NCBI GenBank assembly: GCA_009699865.1
Contig: WLNJ01000009.1
Location: 1 to 61,340 of the forward strand
DNA length: 61,340 nt
Reading direction: 5' to 3'
Source: Actinomycetota bacterium
GTDB lineage: Bacteria; Actinomycetota; Thermoleophilia; Solirubrobacterales; Solirubrobacteraceae
The translations under genes and the position numbers were made by a program. The notes below the pieces were generated by a model. The model saw only the letters and a program-made list of their open reading frames with translations, ran no database searches and had not been told where the DNA came from. Positions within the stretch are counted from its first letter, which is position 1. Each line of letters begins with the position of its first letter. This document shows, piece by piece, positions 33,439 to 42,411 of the stretch.

Positions 33439-33444
33439 TATGAT
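33439..33444 (+). promoter_or_regulatory. Candidate -10 box TATGAT, leaderless start
   Basis: TATGAT ends 6 nt before the ATG at 33451. Confidence 0.45.
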
Positions 33445-33450
33445 GCCCGC

Positions 33451-34017
33451 ATGGGCGAACCAGAACCTGAAGTAGGTAGCTGGCTGAGGTGTTACCGATG
33501 CTGGTCACAGCAGCTGGAAGTCAACGTCACTTACGAGGGACTTCACCGCGTTGACCCAGCCACGGGTGAACGTGCCGACGCTGTCGACGAGATCCAAGAC
33601 TCCGTGGTTCAGTGCCTTGACTGCATGCACGACCAGCCCCACCTGACTTTCAATGACGGCCGGGTCCAGCCAATTGGCAACCGCTGGGAGCGGATGGTCG
33701 CGGGCACCCCTTGGGTTGCGTCCTGCACCGTGACGGTAGAAGCCGACGAGGTTGAGGCCTGCTCAGGCCCACACGCGGGAGATGCACTCTCCTACGCCGC
33801 CTTCGGCGACCACGGGACTAGGGAGTTCTTCACCCATGTCCGTTTCCACAAGCACGATGATGACCGGGTTGTAGTTCATCTCCTGGTCGAGCTCTACGCG
33901 AGGTCGGCAGAGGAAGCAACGGACGTCCTTGCCGACGCCTCCAGAGGGATCCTCGCTATTACCTCCTTGGCCGAGGAGTCACGCCCTCCGGCCGCTGTGG
34001 ACGACCCTCACGCCTGA
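33451..34017 (+). CDS. Hypothetical protein with zinc-ribbon-like cysteines
   Basis: 188 residues, family not recognised. The N-terminal third holds two CxxC pairs about 40 residues apart (CYRC near residue 14 and CLDC near residue 55), which could bind a zinc ion. The rest is acidic, with HDDDRVVVHLLVELYARSAEEA, and has no membrane segment. Leaderless start after TATGAT. Convergent with the serine protease gene, 14 nt apart. Confidence 0.65.
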   Translation: MGEPEPEVGSWLRCYRCWSQQLEVNVTYEGLHRVDPATGERADAVDEIQDSVVQCLDCMHDQPHLTFNDGRVQPIGNRWERMVAGTPWVASCTVTVEADEVEACSGPHAGDALSYAAFGDHGTREFFTHVRFHKHDDDRVVVHLLVELYARSAEEATDVLADASRGILAITSLAEESRPPAAVDDPHA

Positions 34018-34031
34018 GGCCCCGCCTCGCA

Positions 34032-35264
34032 CTACCCAGCATCGTGGGCGACGTTGACATTCATCAGCGTCTCGGACACTCTGACCGGCTGAAACAAGCT
34101 AATACACGGTCCCCGGCTCCCCGATACGGTCCCATATGCCACATGGCTGGAAAACACCGGGGCTCCACTGTCTCCTGGCTGAGCACAGAAGGATGCTTCG
34201 GCGAGGTTGGCAACTGTCACGCCCAGATCAGCGAATGTCACTGTCACTCCGGTCCGGGTGACTACGCCACAGTTACTGGCGCGAGAGGCAGCGCCCGAGA
34301 CACATACCCTGGCACCAACAACCGGGATCGAATCGCTTCTGATCGCATAGCTGAAATTCTCCGTTGTTCCCAGACCTCGCCTTACCGCAACCCACGCGCG
34401 CGGCTGCCAGCCAGCCGGGTTGTCAATTGCCACGATCCCAACATCCCCTAACAGGTCAAAGCGCCTGTTCCTAATCGCACCAATCCGGTGAACCGTTCCG
34501 TTTGAAAAATCAGTCAGCCAGGTGCGGTCCCATAGGACTTGACAGTGCCCAGCTGTGAGCAGGTAAGGCTTTGATATCAGCCGCGAGCGGACAATGAACC
34601 CACCGGTACAACCAGAGAATCCTCCGTAGACGAACACCCCTCCACGCAACGGCGGGTCGCAGAAGACAGACCTGCAGGGCAGGGTAATTGGAGCAAAGTT
34701 CCCAGCGGCAAGCCTTACGCGACCGGAGAACCTCGTTAGCGCCCGATATACAAATCTTCTCTGAGCGGGTGTTGAGTGAGTGTCGGTCGGGGTCACTATC
34801 AGTACTGCGTTGAGGTCAGTTCTGTCGCCGAGGCTAACTGGGACCGGAGCACGGCGATTCGCGTTCGAGAGCCTAGCCGTGAGGTAACGACGAACCTGGT
34901 CCAGATCGTCCTCAGAATGTGACACGCTCACAACTGCCCCTGAGACCCCAACCTTTCCGAAGGCGGCTTCAAGCCTGATCACATCCGTTGCCGTCGGGTT
35001 AACAACGCCAACTCGATAGCCCGGGTCGCCGGAATCGACCATCCACACCCCGGCGAACCGCTTACCGGTTAGCCCTCGCGCAAACTCCACGATGTCATTG
35101 GGCGTCGTTCCCTTCCTAGGAGCCGTGACCGTGGACCCTCTGGTTCCCTGCTGACCTCGCTCAACTGACTGCCCAAGAGAGAAGGCTCCAAGGCTTGCTA
35201 CGGCAATGAGAATCCCGCCTATGGGGACCGCTTGGTTGAGCGCGAAGCGCGGATTCCTTCTCAC
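34032..35264 (-). CDS. Secreted chymotrypsin-fold serine protease (paralogue 1)
   Basis: 410 residues with an N-terminal signal anchor (PIGGILIAVASLGAFSLG) and a propeptide-like region of about 170 residues. An S1-type catalytic domain follows, with His in LLTAGHC, Asp in LLGDVGIVAIDN and Ser in PGDSGAPVF. CDPPLRGG and flanking Cys are shared with the next gene upstream, so the two are paralogues. The layout resembles streptogrisin-like proteases (S1 family, pro-domain). GTG start 6 nt after TAACAT. Confidence 0.85.
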   Translation of the reverse strand: MRRNPRFALNQAVPIGGILIAVASLGAFSLGQSVERGQQGTRGSTVTAPRKGTTPNDIVEFARGLTGKRFAGVWMVDSGDPGYRVGVVNPTATDVIRLEAAFGKVGVSGAVVSVSHSEDDLDQVRRYLTARLSNANRRAPVPVSLGDRTDLNAVLIVTPTDTHSTPAQRRFVYRALTRFSGRVRLAAGNFAPITLPCRSVFCDPPLRGGVFVYGGFSGCTGGFIVRSRLISKPYLLTAGHCQVLWDRTWLTDFSNGTVHRIGAIRNRRFDLLGDVGIVAIDNPAGWQPRAWVAVRRGLGTTENFSYAIRSDSIPVVGARVCVSGAASRASNCGVVTRTGVTVTFADLGVTVANLAEASFCAQPGDSGAPVFSSHVAYGTVSGSRGPCISLFQPVRVSETLMNVNVAHDAG

Positions 35265-35270
35265 AATTCG

Positions 35271-35276
35271 ATGTTA
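35271..35276 (-). promoter_or_regulatory. Candidate -10 box TAACAT for protease paralogue 1
   Basis: Minus-strand TAACAT ends 6 nt before the GTG at 35264. Confidence 0.4.
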
Positions 35277-35316
35277 GGACCCGCCCGCAATCGCGTGCAA
35301 AAAACCCCCGACAACC

Positions 35317-36318
35317 TCAACCGCCATCGTGGGCGACATTGACGCGAAGGGCGTTCTCAGCGCTCCTGACAGGCTCGTAGAAGCTGTCACAGAAGTCAGC
35401 GGCCCCAGACAGGAGGCCGTAGGCCGTATGCCCCGCGAAAACGGGCGCACCGCTATCTCCTGGGATGGCGCAGAGCGTTGACTCAACCATTCCCGCAACC
35501 ACCGCATCGCCGTAATCCACTGTCACATTTACGGCTGTTACCGTGCCGCAGTCAGTCCCCCCGAGCTGCGCACCCGTGTCGCAAACCCTCATTCCTAACT
35601 TGACATCCGCGTCAGCAACGATGCGGTATTGCGCGTTGGCGGTAGTGGTCAACCCATCTGTCACGTTCACCCAAGCACGCGCTCGCCAGCCGGCAGGGTT
35701 GTCAACACGGATGATGGACGCGTCGCTTGAGAGGTCAAAGTGCGACGAGTGGACCGCGCCAATCACATGGACCTGGCCGTTTGTAAAGGCGGTGAGCCAG
35801 TTTGTGCCGTGGTCAACGTCGCAATGACCCGCAGTCATTTGGTAGAGCTTCGCGTCCGTTCGGCTGCGTGCAAGAAAGGCACTTGTACAGGAGACCACGT
35901 TGGTGCTGATGAGGTTCCCCCCGCGAAGAGGCGGATCGCAGATCGGATAGCGGCACCCGAGCGATGTGGGCCGCACTTCCTTGTCCCGGAAGTCAACTAG
36001 CTCCGGATAGCGCTCCGCGATCGCCGTGCGAAGAGCTGACTGATGGGCTGTTCGCGAAAGCTCCGGTGGCATGGTCACGATCACCTTGCCAAGGTCGGGT
36101 CGTTCACCGACAGTGATCCTCCAGTGGGCTCCGGCATCTGCTGGCCCGACTTGTGGAGTTATCCATGCCACGGCTTGCTCAAGCTCACTGGCGTGCGTGT
36201 CCGCCAGGCTTAACCCCGGATGAAGGGCCAGCGCAACCACCATCAGAGCCGTGCCAATACCCCCCCGCACCCGGCTTCGTCGGCGGATCTCAGCGGGGTC
36301 TTGATGGGTGGAAGCCAC
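35317..36318 (-). CDS. Secreted chymotrypsin-fold serine protease (paralogue 2)
   Basis: 333 residues with a signal peptide (GTALMVVALALHPGLSLADT), a short pro-region with a possible protease-inhibitor-like fold (ITVGERPDLGKVIVTMPPEL), and an S1 domain: His in MTAGHCD, Asp in SSDASIIRVDN, Ser in PGDSGAPVF. CDPPLRGG and the Cys pattern match the neighbouring protease, consistent with tandem duplication and divergence in the pro-region. GTG start; TAGTGT lies 9 nt upstream. About 50 nt separate it from the downstream protease gene. Confidence 0.85.
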   Translation of the reverse strand: MASTHQDPAEIRRRSRVRGGIGTALMVVALALHPGLSLADTHASELEQAVAWITPQVGPADAGAHWRITVGERPDLGKVIVTMPPELSRTAHQSALRTAIAERYPELVDFRDKEVRPTSLGCRYPICDPPLRGGNLISTNVVSCTSAFLARSRTDAKLYQMTAGHCDVDHGTNWLTAFTNGQVHVIGAVHSSHFDLSSDASIIRVDNPAGWRARAWVNVTDGLTTTANAQYRIVADADVKLGMRVCDTGAQLGGTDCGTVTAVNVTVDYGDAVVAGMVESTLCAIPGDSGAPVFAGHTAYGLLSGAADFCDSFYEPVRSAENALRVNVAHDGG

Positions 36319-36368
36319 TCACCAGTCACACTAGCCCCGATCCGGCTGCGGCCCGCCCTATCTTTGCT

Positions 36369-38165
36369 TTAGCCGAGGCGTTCGGTGAGCGTTGCCAACT
36401 GTGTGCGCATCTCAGCTGGGAGACGCTCCCCAAGCGAATCAAGGTGATCCGCAATGGAGGACAGCTCAGCCTTCCACTCAGCATCGTCAACCTTCAGCAG
36501 CTCCGCAAGGTCAGCGGAGTCAACCTCAAGGCCCTCAATGTTGAGGTCTCCAGCCTCAGGGAGTACGCCGATAGCCGTATCCGTGCCACCGACGGCAGAG
36601 TCACAGCGGCGGAATACCCATTCCAGGACGCGACTGTTGTCGCCGAATCCAGGCCAGAGCCAGCGACCGTCAGCGTCCTTGCGGAACCAGTTGACGTAGA
36701 AGATCTTCGGAAGATTGTCCGAATCAGTCTTGGTTCCAATGTTGAGCCAGTGCCCGATGTAGTCGGCCATGTTGTACCCAGCAAACGGCAGCATCGCGAA
36801 TGGGTCACGGCGCAGGACGCCCATGGCGCCTGCCGCTGCGGCGGTGGTCTCAGAGGACATGGTTGCCCCGAGGAAGACCCCGTGATTCCAGTCAAAGGCC
36901 TCGTGCACGAGCGGCACGACGCCTGAGCGGCGGCCACCAAAGAGCATCGCGTCGATCGGCACGCCAGCAGGGTCTTCCCATGAGGGCGCAATCGCCGGGT
37001 CCTGACCAGCGGCGACAGTGAACCGCGCGTTGGGATGCGATGAAGGCGTCTCTGAACTAGGCGTCCAGTCGTTGCCACGCCAGTCGATCAGGTGTGCTGG
37101 GGCCTCCTCCGTCATGCCCTCCCACCAGATGTCTCCGTCGTCCGTGAGGGCGCAGTTGGTGAAGACAGTGTTGTCCTTGATGGTGGCCATGGCGTTGGGG
37201 TTGGTTGCCTCGCTGGTGCCAGGTGCGACGCCAAAGAAGCCGGCTTCAGGGTTGATGGCGTAGAGACGGCCATCTTCCTTGAACTTCATCCAGGCGATGT
37301 CGTCGCCAACTGTCTCAACTGTCCATCCCTCAAGTGTCGGAATCAACATTGCGAGGTTGGTCTTGCCACAGGCCGATGGGAACGCAGCTGCGACATGCTT
37401 GACGGCACCTTCTGGTGAGGTCAGCTTGAGGATCAGCATGTGTTCAGCCATCCAGCCTTCGTCGCGCGCCATCACTGAAGCGATGCGAAGCGCGAAGCAC
37501 TTCTTGCCAAGCAGAGCGTTACCGCCGTAGCCGGAGCCGTAGGACCAAATCTCGCGAGTCTCTGGGTAGTGGACGATGTACTTGGTCTCCTTGTTGCAGG
37601 GCCAGGTCACATCTGCCTGTCCATCAGCGAGCGGAGCGCCAACTGAGTGAACGCATGGCACGAAGTCACCGTCATCGCCGATGACATCAAGGGCACCCTT
37701 GCCCATGCGGGTCATGATCTTCATCGACACCACAACGTAAGCCGAGTCAGTCAGCTCGACGCCAACATGGGCGATCGGCGAACCAAGTGGACCCATTGAG
37801 AACGGAACTACGTACATCGTCCGCCCCTTCATCGAGCCGTCAAATACCCCGTTGAGCTCCTCACGCATCTCTGTGGGTGCGCGCCAGTTGTTTGTTGGAC
37901 CCGCATCGATCTCCTGCTCGGAGCAGATGAATGTGCGGTCTTCGACGCGAGCAACATCGTCCGGGTCTGACCATGCGAGGTAGCTGTTTGGTCGCTTGTC
38001 CTCGGAGAGCCGGCGGAAGGTCCCTGCGTCAACGAGCTCTTGGCTGAGACGGTCGTACTCCGCGTCGGAGCCGTCGCACCAGACCACCTGGTCAGGCTTG
38101 GTGAGTGCTGCTACCTCTGCAACCCATGCGTTTAGGCGGGCGTGATTTGTGGGGGATTCACTCAT
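36369..38165 (-). CDS. pckG: Phosphoenolpyruvate carboxykinase, GTP-dependent
   Basis: Converts oxaloacetate to PEP with GTP, the gateway from C4 acids to gluconeogenesis. The 598-residue protein has the GTP-PEPCK motifs [13 protein letters not shown] (kinase-1a P-loop, near residue 260), [10 protein letters not shown] (kinase-2), [12 protein letters not shown], and the nucleotide loop [27 protein letters not shown] 38165 has AAGGAG 11 nt upstream, so it has a true leader. It lies beside the ethylmalonyl-CoA pathway genes maoC and mcl, fitting growth on acetyl-CoA-yielding substrates. Confidence 0.96.
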   Translation of the reverse strand: MSESPTNHARLNAWVAEVAALTKPDQVVWCDGSDAEYDRLSQELVDAGTFRRLSEDKRPNSYLAWSDPDDVARVEDRTFICSEQEIDAGPTNNWRAPTEMREELNGVFDGSMKGRTMYVVPFSMGPLGSPIAHVGVELTDSAYVVVSMKIMTRMGKGALDVIGDDGDFVPCVHSVGAPLADGQADVTWPCNKETKYIVHYPETREIWSYGSGYGGNALLGKKCFALRIASVMARDEGWMAEHMLILKLTSPEGAVKHVAAAFPSACGKTNLAMLIPTLEGWTVETVGDDIAWMKFKEDGRLYAINPEAGFFGVAPGTSEATNPNAMATIKDNTVFTNCALTDDGDIWWEGMTEEAPAHLIDWRGNDWTPSSETPSSHPNARFTVAAGQDPAIAPSWEDPAGVPIDAMLFGGRRSGVVPLVHEAFDWNHGVFLGATMSSETTAAAAGAMGVLRRDPFAMLPFAGYNMADYIGHWLNIGTKTDSDNLPKIFYVNWFRKDADGRWLWPGFGDNSRVLEWVFRRCDSAVGGTDTAIGVLPEAGDLNIEGLEVDSADLAELLKVDDAEWKAELSSIADHLDSLGERLPAEMRTQLATLTERLG

Positions 38166-38235
38166 GGTCTGGTCAGCTCCTTGTCATTGCGAATACGAAA
38201 GGCGCCACTACGTGACGCCAGAGTCGGGATGATGC

Positions 38236-38271
38236 CCACTTCGGCGGCGACTCGTCGCGCCGCCGAAGTGG
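38236..38271 (-). terminator. 13-bp perfect hairpin between maoC and pckG
   Basis: CCACTTCGGCGGC (38236-38248) pairs exactly with GCCGCCGAAGTGG (38259-38271) around a 10-nt loop. It lies just after the maoC stop and upstream of pckG on the same strand, so it may end the maoC transcript or attenuate read-through into pckG. No U-run follows. Confidence 0.5.
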
Positions 38272-38278
38272 CAAAGGC

Positions 38279-38782
38279 TCAGGCTGGTCGCTTGGGAATC
38301 AGAACCAGACGCTTGAACTCGGCTACGAGAAGGCCGTCCTGGTTGTTAACACGCGTATGTACTTTCACGACACCGCGGTCAGGCTTGCTCTTGGACTCTT
38401 TGACCTCAAGCACCTCGGTCTCAACGAAAAGCGTGTCCCCGTGAAAGACAGGGTTAGGGTGGCTGAGTTCATCCGTGGCCAAGTTGGCGATTGCCTTGCC
38501 TGACACGTCGCTCACGCTCATACCGAGAGCAAGGGAGTAGACAAGTGGACCCACGACGACATTCTGTCCCTGCTGGCTCTTGCCGGCGTAGACATCGTTG
38601 ATGTGAAGCGGGTGGTGATTCATGGTGATCAGGCAGAAGAGATGGTCATCTGCTTCGGTCACAGTCTTAGCTGGCCAGTGCTTGTAAGTCGCTCCTACCT
38701 CGAACTCCTCTAGGTAGCGGCCGTACGAGTGGGCGCCTGATGCTTCACGTGTCTGTTGGTCTGTGCTGAATTCGCTGCTCAT
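38279..38782 (-). CDS. MaoC-like hotdog hydratase, candidate mesaconyl-CoA hydratase
   Basis: 167-residue single-hotdog (R)-specific hydratase. It has the MaoC catalytic region [15 protein letters not shown], with the expected hydratase Asp/His pair in HxxNDxYA form, and [13 protein letters not shown]. It starts divergently from malyl-CoA lyase. In Streptomyces ethylmalonyl-CoA clusters a MaoC protein of this size sits beside the lyase, whereas proteobacterial mesaconyl-CoA hydratase is about twice as long; this is from memory. Hydration of mesaconyl-CoA to methylmalyl-CoA is therefore the likely reaction. GAGGT precedes the ATG. Confidence 0.82.
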   Translation of the reverse strand: MSSEFSTDQQTREASGAHSYGRYLEEFEVGATYKHWPAKTVTEADDHLFCLITMNHHPLHINDVYAGKSQQGQNVVVGPLVYSLALGMSVSDVSGKAIANLATDELSHPNPVFHGDTLFVETEVLEVKESKSKPDRGVVKVHTRVNNQDGLLVAEFKRLVLIPKRPA

Positions 38783-38986
38783 GGTTTCTTATTACCTCTG
38801 CGTGGGCGGGTTGAATTGCGGGAAGGACCCCAAGAATGCCGACTGCCGCTGACAGGTGTCTGCTCCCTGCCGGTCAGTCTGCCGCAGCAGGCCAGTCTCA
38901 GGTACCGTTCGACACCGTTCCACAGGCCCGCGTCTCAACGCGGCGAGCCCAGTTTCCCGTCCAACCGACCCCCCACAAGGAGCAAA

Positions 38987-40045
38987 GTGCGCAATCCCCG
39001 CGACTTCCTCAAGCCAATGGCAATCGGCGCCCCAGAGCCGCTGACCGAGATTCCCTTCCCACCGTCCAGGATGATCCACTTCCTCGACTTCAGCAACGAG
39101 AAGATGCTGGCGAAGGTCCCACAAATTGCTCCGACCGTAGACATCCTGCTCGGCAACCTTGAGGACGCCGTTCCGGTGGACCGCAAGGAAGCAGCCCGCG
39201 CAGGGCTGATCAAGGTTGGTCGCGACATTGATCTTGGCGGTACGCAGCTCTGGACCCGAATCAACTCACTTGAGTCACCGTGGGTGCTTGATGACCTGAC
39301 CCAGGTCGTCGGCGAGATTGGCCACAAGCTTGATGTCGTGATGGTCCCCAAGGTCGAAGGGCCGTGGGACATTCACTACGTTGACCGTCTCCTCGCGCAG
39401 CTTGAGGCGAAGGCCGGTGTCACCAAGCCAATCCTGATCCATGCCATTCTGGAGACAGCCCAAGGCGTCGCCAACCTTGAGGAGATCGCCTGCGCCTCTC
39501 CGCGAATCCAGGGCATGAGCTTCGGCCCAGCGGACCTCGCAGCTTCCCGCCGGATGAAGACCACCCGTGTCGGCGGCGGCCACCCCGGCTACCAGTCGAT
39601 CTCAGACCCAGTCAACACAGAGGACTTCACCGAGGGGCGCCAGCGCTTCCAGCAGGACCCGTGGCATTACTCAATCGCCCGCATGGTGGACGCCTGTACC
39701 TCAGTCGGTGCCCTGCCGTTCTACGGGCCATTCGGCGACATCAAGGATGTAGTCGCATGTGAGGTTCAGTTCCGTGCGGCATTCCTACTCGGATGCGTAG
39801 GCGCGTGGTCACTGCACCCAGCACAGATCGATATTGCCAAGAAGGTCTTCTCCCCCGACCCAGACGAAGTTGCTTTCGCACGCAAGGTGATCGAAGCGAT
39901 CCCTGACGGTCGTGGAGTTCACATGATTGACGGCAAGATGCAGGACGACGCAACCTGGAAGCAGTGCAAGGTGATGGTTGACCTTGCCGAAATGCTTGCC
40001 AGCCGTGACCCTGAAATGGCGAAGCTCTATGGAATGGAGTCGTAA
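38987..40045 (+). CDS. mcl: Malyl-CoA / beta-methylmalyl-CoA lyase (CitE family)
   Basis: Cleaves (2R,3S)-methylmalyl-CoA to glyoxylate and propionyl-CoA, and interconverts malyl-CoA with acetyl-CoA plus glyoxylate. The 352-residue TIM barrel has family motifs: [17 protein letters not shown] (metal/CoA region), [28 protein letters not shown] with the metal-binding Glu, and [14 protein letters not shown]. The GTG at 38987 is chosen because AAGGAG lies 5 nt upstream and the product then has the family length. A 204-nt upstream region, long for this genome, separates it from maoC; I recognise no riboswitch there. The next gene's ATG immediately follows its stop. Confidence 0.9.
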   Translation: MRNPRDFLKPMAIGAPEPLTEIPFPPSRMIHFLDFSNEKMLAKVPQIAPTVDILLGNLEDAVPVDRKEAARAGLIKVGRDIDLGGTQLWTRINSLESPWVLDDLTQVVGEIGHKLDVVMVPKVEGPWDIHYVDRLLAQLEAKAGVTKPILIHAILETAQGVANLEEIACASPRIQGMSFGPADLAASRRMKTTRVGGGHPGYQSISDPVNTEDFTEGRQRFQQDPWHYSIARMVDACTSVGALPFYGPFGDIKDVVACEVQFRAAFLLGCVGAWSLHPAQIDIAKKVFSPDPDEVAFARKVIEAIPDGRGVHMIDGKMQDDATWKQCKVMVDLAEMLASRDPEMAKLYGMES

Positions 40046-41254
40046 ATGAGGTTCTTTGAGTACGAAGCGCGAGAGATCGTCAAGCGCGCAGGCATCCCAG
40101 TCACCGACTTCGGTTTCACGCGTGACGCCGCTGAGGCTAAGGAAATCGCCGCACGAATCGGTGGACCAACCGTAATCAAGAGCCAAGTGCTCTCCGGTGG
40201 TCGCATGAAAGCCGGTGGCGTCCAGTTCGCTGACACCCCAGAGGAAGCTCAGACCCACGCAGAGAACGTCCTCAAACTTGAGATCAACGGACAGATGCCT
40301 CGAGGCATCCTTGTTGACCCGAAGGCTGACATCGACCAAGAGTTTTACGTTGGCGTTGTCTGGGACGGCACTGCAAAGCAGCCAGTGATCATCTTCTCCC
40401 CAGTTGGCGGAATCGATATTGAGCAGGTAGCTGAGGAGCAACCAGACAAGGTTGGCCGCAGGCACTTCTCAAACATCCTTCCGTTCAGCGACTACATCGC
40501 CAAGGAAGTCATCGCATCAACCGGCGTGACCGGCAGCGACCTCAACAAGCTCGTCCCAATCGTCACCAAGCTCGCGAAGCTGTTCGTTGAGAAGGACATG
40601 ACGCTCGCTGAGATCAACCCACTCGGCAAGCTCAAGGACGGCAGCTTCGTTGCCCTCGATGCCCACATGGACATGGAGAACGAGGCCAGAGGTCGCCACA
40701 AGGCGCTCCTCGCAGACCTCGGTGTTGCCGATGAGGAAACCCGTGAAGCACGCGAGGCCACCCCATTCGAGATCGCCGGTGAAGCCGTAGATGCAATGGA
40801 CCACCGCGGCGTGGCAGGAAACGTCACAGAGTTCGACGGCAACCTTGGCCTTGTGATTGGCGCCGGCGGCGGGTCACTGACCTTGTTCGATGCCGTTCGT
40901 GCCCAGGGTGGAGACCCAGCCAACTACTGCGAGATTGGCGGCAACCCATCGGTCAACAAGGCCTGTGGCCTTGCCAAGCTCGTACTCCAGAAGCCTGGCG
41001 TGGACAAGATCGCCGTGATGATGAGCATCGTGTCCAACACCCGGGTAGACATTGTCGCCCGTGGCGTTATTAAGGCCTGCCTTGAACTTAATATGGACCC
41101 CGCGGAGAAGATCGCGATCTTCCGAATCCCCGGCGCTTGGGAGGACGAGGGATTCCTCATCCTCGACAAGTACGGAGTCGAATACGCGGATCGTTCCGTT
41201 TCCCTGCATGAGGCTGCGCGCCGCGCAGTCGAGAAGATTGGAGCCGCAGCATGA
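40046..41254 (+). CDS. Acyl-CoA ligase beta subunit (ATP-grasp, SucC/MtkA-like)
   Basis: 402 residues, NDP-forming ligase beta chain. The ATP-grasp domain includes YEAREIVKRAGIPVTDFG, VIKSQVLSGGRMKAGGV and LAEINPLGKL. The CoA-ligase domain includes GAGGGSLTLFDAVRAQGGDPANYCEIGG. Where succinyl-CoA synthetase beta chains have a phosphate-loop IFGGI, this protein reads MMSIVSNTRVD, closer in feel to the SIANFTNV of ATP-citrate lyase (compared from memory). Directly after malyl-CoA lyase, malate is the likely substrate, as for MtkA; succinate or a related acid is not excluded. ATG directly follows the mcl stop. Confidence 0.82.
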   Translation: MRFFEYEAREIVKRAGIPVTDFGFTRDAAEAKEIAARIGGPTVIKSQVLSGGRMKAGGVQFADTPEEAQTHAENVLKLEINGQMPRGILVDPKADIDQEFYVGVVWDGTAKQPVIIFSPVGGIDIEQVAEEQPDKVGRRHFSNILPFSDYIAKEVIASTGVTGSDLNKLVPIVTKLAKLFVEKDMTLAEINPLGKLKDGSFVALDAHMDMENEARGRHKALLADLGVADEETREAREATPFEIAGEAVDAMDHRGVAGNVTEFDGNLGLVIGAGGGSLTLFDAVRAQGGDPANYCEIGGNPSVNKACGLAKLVLQKPGVDKIAVMMSIVSNTRVDIVARGVIKACLELNMDPAEKIAIFRIPGAWEDEGFLILDKYGVEYADRSVSLHEAARRAVEKIGAAA

Positions 41255-42171
41255 GCATCCTCGTAAACGAGAACACGACGTTCATCGTCCAGGGCATCAC
41301 CGGGCGTGAGGCAGTCAACCTGACGCGCGAGTGCCTCGACTACGGCAAGGGAGCCAAAGTTGTTGGCGGTGTTACCCCCGGCCGTCTTGGGCGCGAAGTT
41401 CACGGCGTCCCAGTCTTTGACACCGTTGCCCAGGCCGTCGCGCACCATGGCAGCCCGATCGATGGGTCAGTAGTTACAGTTCCGCCGGCCTTCACCAAGG
41501 ACGCTGTCTTTGAAGCAATCGAGAACGGCATCAAGCTGATCGTGATTGTCACCGAGCGGATTCCGCGCCGTGACGTCGCTCAGATGGTTGAGCTCGCAAC
41601 ACTCCGCGGTGCCCGCATCATCGGGCCTAACTGCTTGGGCATCATCGTGCCTGACGTTGTCAAGATGGGTGGCATCGGCGGGCCTGCCAAGGACGCTGCC
41701 AAGTCATACACCCCGGGTTCAGTAGGCGTAATCAGCCGTTCGGGCGGCATGACAACTGAGATGTCCTCGACGCTCACTGCCGCTGGCCTTGGTCAGAGCA
41801 CGGCGGTGTCAATTGGCGGTGACGCAATTATTGGCTCCAGCTACGCAGAGCTAATGCCGCTGTTTGAGGCTGACGAGCAGACAGAGGCGATTGTTATCTA
41901 CACCGAGCCCGGCGGCCGCATGGAAGCTGAGCTTGCCAAGTGGGTAACTGACAACAACAGCCGTCTGCCGATAGTCGCATTCATGGCAGGCCGGTTTATG
42001 GACGAGATGCCGGGGATGAGCTTCGGCCACGCTGGCACCATCGTTGAGGGCAAGGAAGACACTGCAACCGAGAAGATTGCTCGCCTAGCTGAGGCTGGAA
42101 TCGTCGTCGCTGAGGAGATCGCTGAGATCCCCGAGCTGGTCAAGCAGGCAATCGCGAAGAGGAAGGGCTAG
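41251..42171 (+). CDS. Acyl-CoA ligase alpha subunit (SucD/MtkB-like)
   Basis: 306 residues: CoA-binding Rossmann domain (VQGITGREAVNLTRECLDYG, VVGGVTPG), GPNCLGIIVPDVVKMGG, and the phospho-histidine region MSFGHAGTIVEGKED with the active-site His near residue 254. SRSGGMTTEMSSTL and FGHAG resemble the citrate-lyase/citryl-CoA branch more than standard SucD (SRSGTLTYE, MGHAG), compared from memory. It forms the ligase with the beta subunit, overlapping it by ATGA at 41251-41254. Probable reaction: malate + CoA + ATP to malyl-CoA, or the reverse, conserving ATP. Confidence 0.82.
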   Translation: MSILVNENTTFIVQGITGREAVNLTRECLDYGKGAKVVGGVTPGRLGREVHGVPVFDTVAQAVAHHGSPIDGSVVTVPPAFTKDAVFEAIENGIKLIVIVTERIPRRDVAQMVELATLRGARIIGPNCLGIIVPDVVKMGGIGGPAKDAAKSYTPGSVGVISRSGGMTTEMSSTLTAAGLGQSTAVSIGGDAIIGSSYAELMPLFEADEQTEAIVIYTEPGGRMEAELAKWVTDNNSRLPIVAFMAGRFMDEMPGMSFGHAGTIVEGKEDTATEKIARLAEAGIVVAEEIAEIPELVKQAIAKRKG

Positions 42172-42174
42172 ATC

Positions 42175-42411
42175 ATGGATGGAGTCTTCATTTCAGTTGA
42201 GGTCAATGGCGACGCAGCAGCCGACGCCGCATTGGCAGCGAAGCTAGAGGAGGTCTGCCCAGTCAGCATCTTCAAGGGAACACCATCCGGCGTTGAGATC
42301 AACGCAGAGTTCCTTGACGAGTGCGTTCTCTGCGGACTTTGCCTTGATGCTGCACCCGACGGCGCAGTAACCGTCACCAAGCTTTACTCGGGCGAGACTC
42401 TCACCCGCTGA
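42175..42411 (+). CDS. Mini-ferredoxin-like protein, 78 residues
   Basis: A short iron-sulfur-type protein 3 nt downstream of the ligase alpha gene. Cys28-Pro29 and Cys50, Cys53 and Cys56 (ECVLCGLC) are exactly the four ligands of one [4Fe-4S] cluster in a bacterial two-cluster ferredoxin fold. The other three-Cys set is absent, and the fourth Cys of the second motif is Ala (LDAAP). It could therefore hold a single cluster. The function beside an acyl-CoA ligase is unknown: electron carrier, or a structural third subunit. The last 11 nt overlap the convergent arsJ gene. Confidence 0.7.
   Translation: MDGVFISVEVNGDAAADAALAAKLEEVCPVSIFKGTPSGVEINAEFLDECVLCGLCLDAAPDGAVTVTKLYSGETLTR

Noticed and set aside
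38783-38986. Riboswitch or small RNA in the long region before mcl
   Set aside because: I looked for known riboswitch-like layouts and see only short GC-rich stems; no recognisable class.
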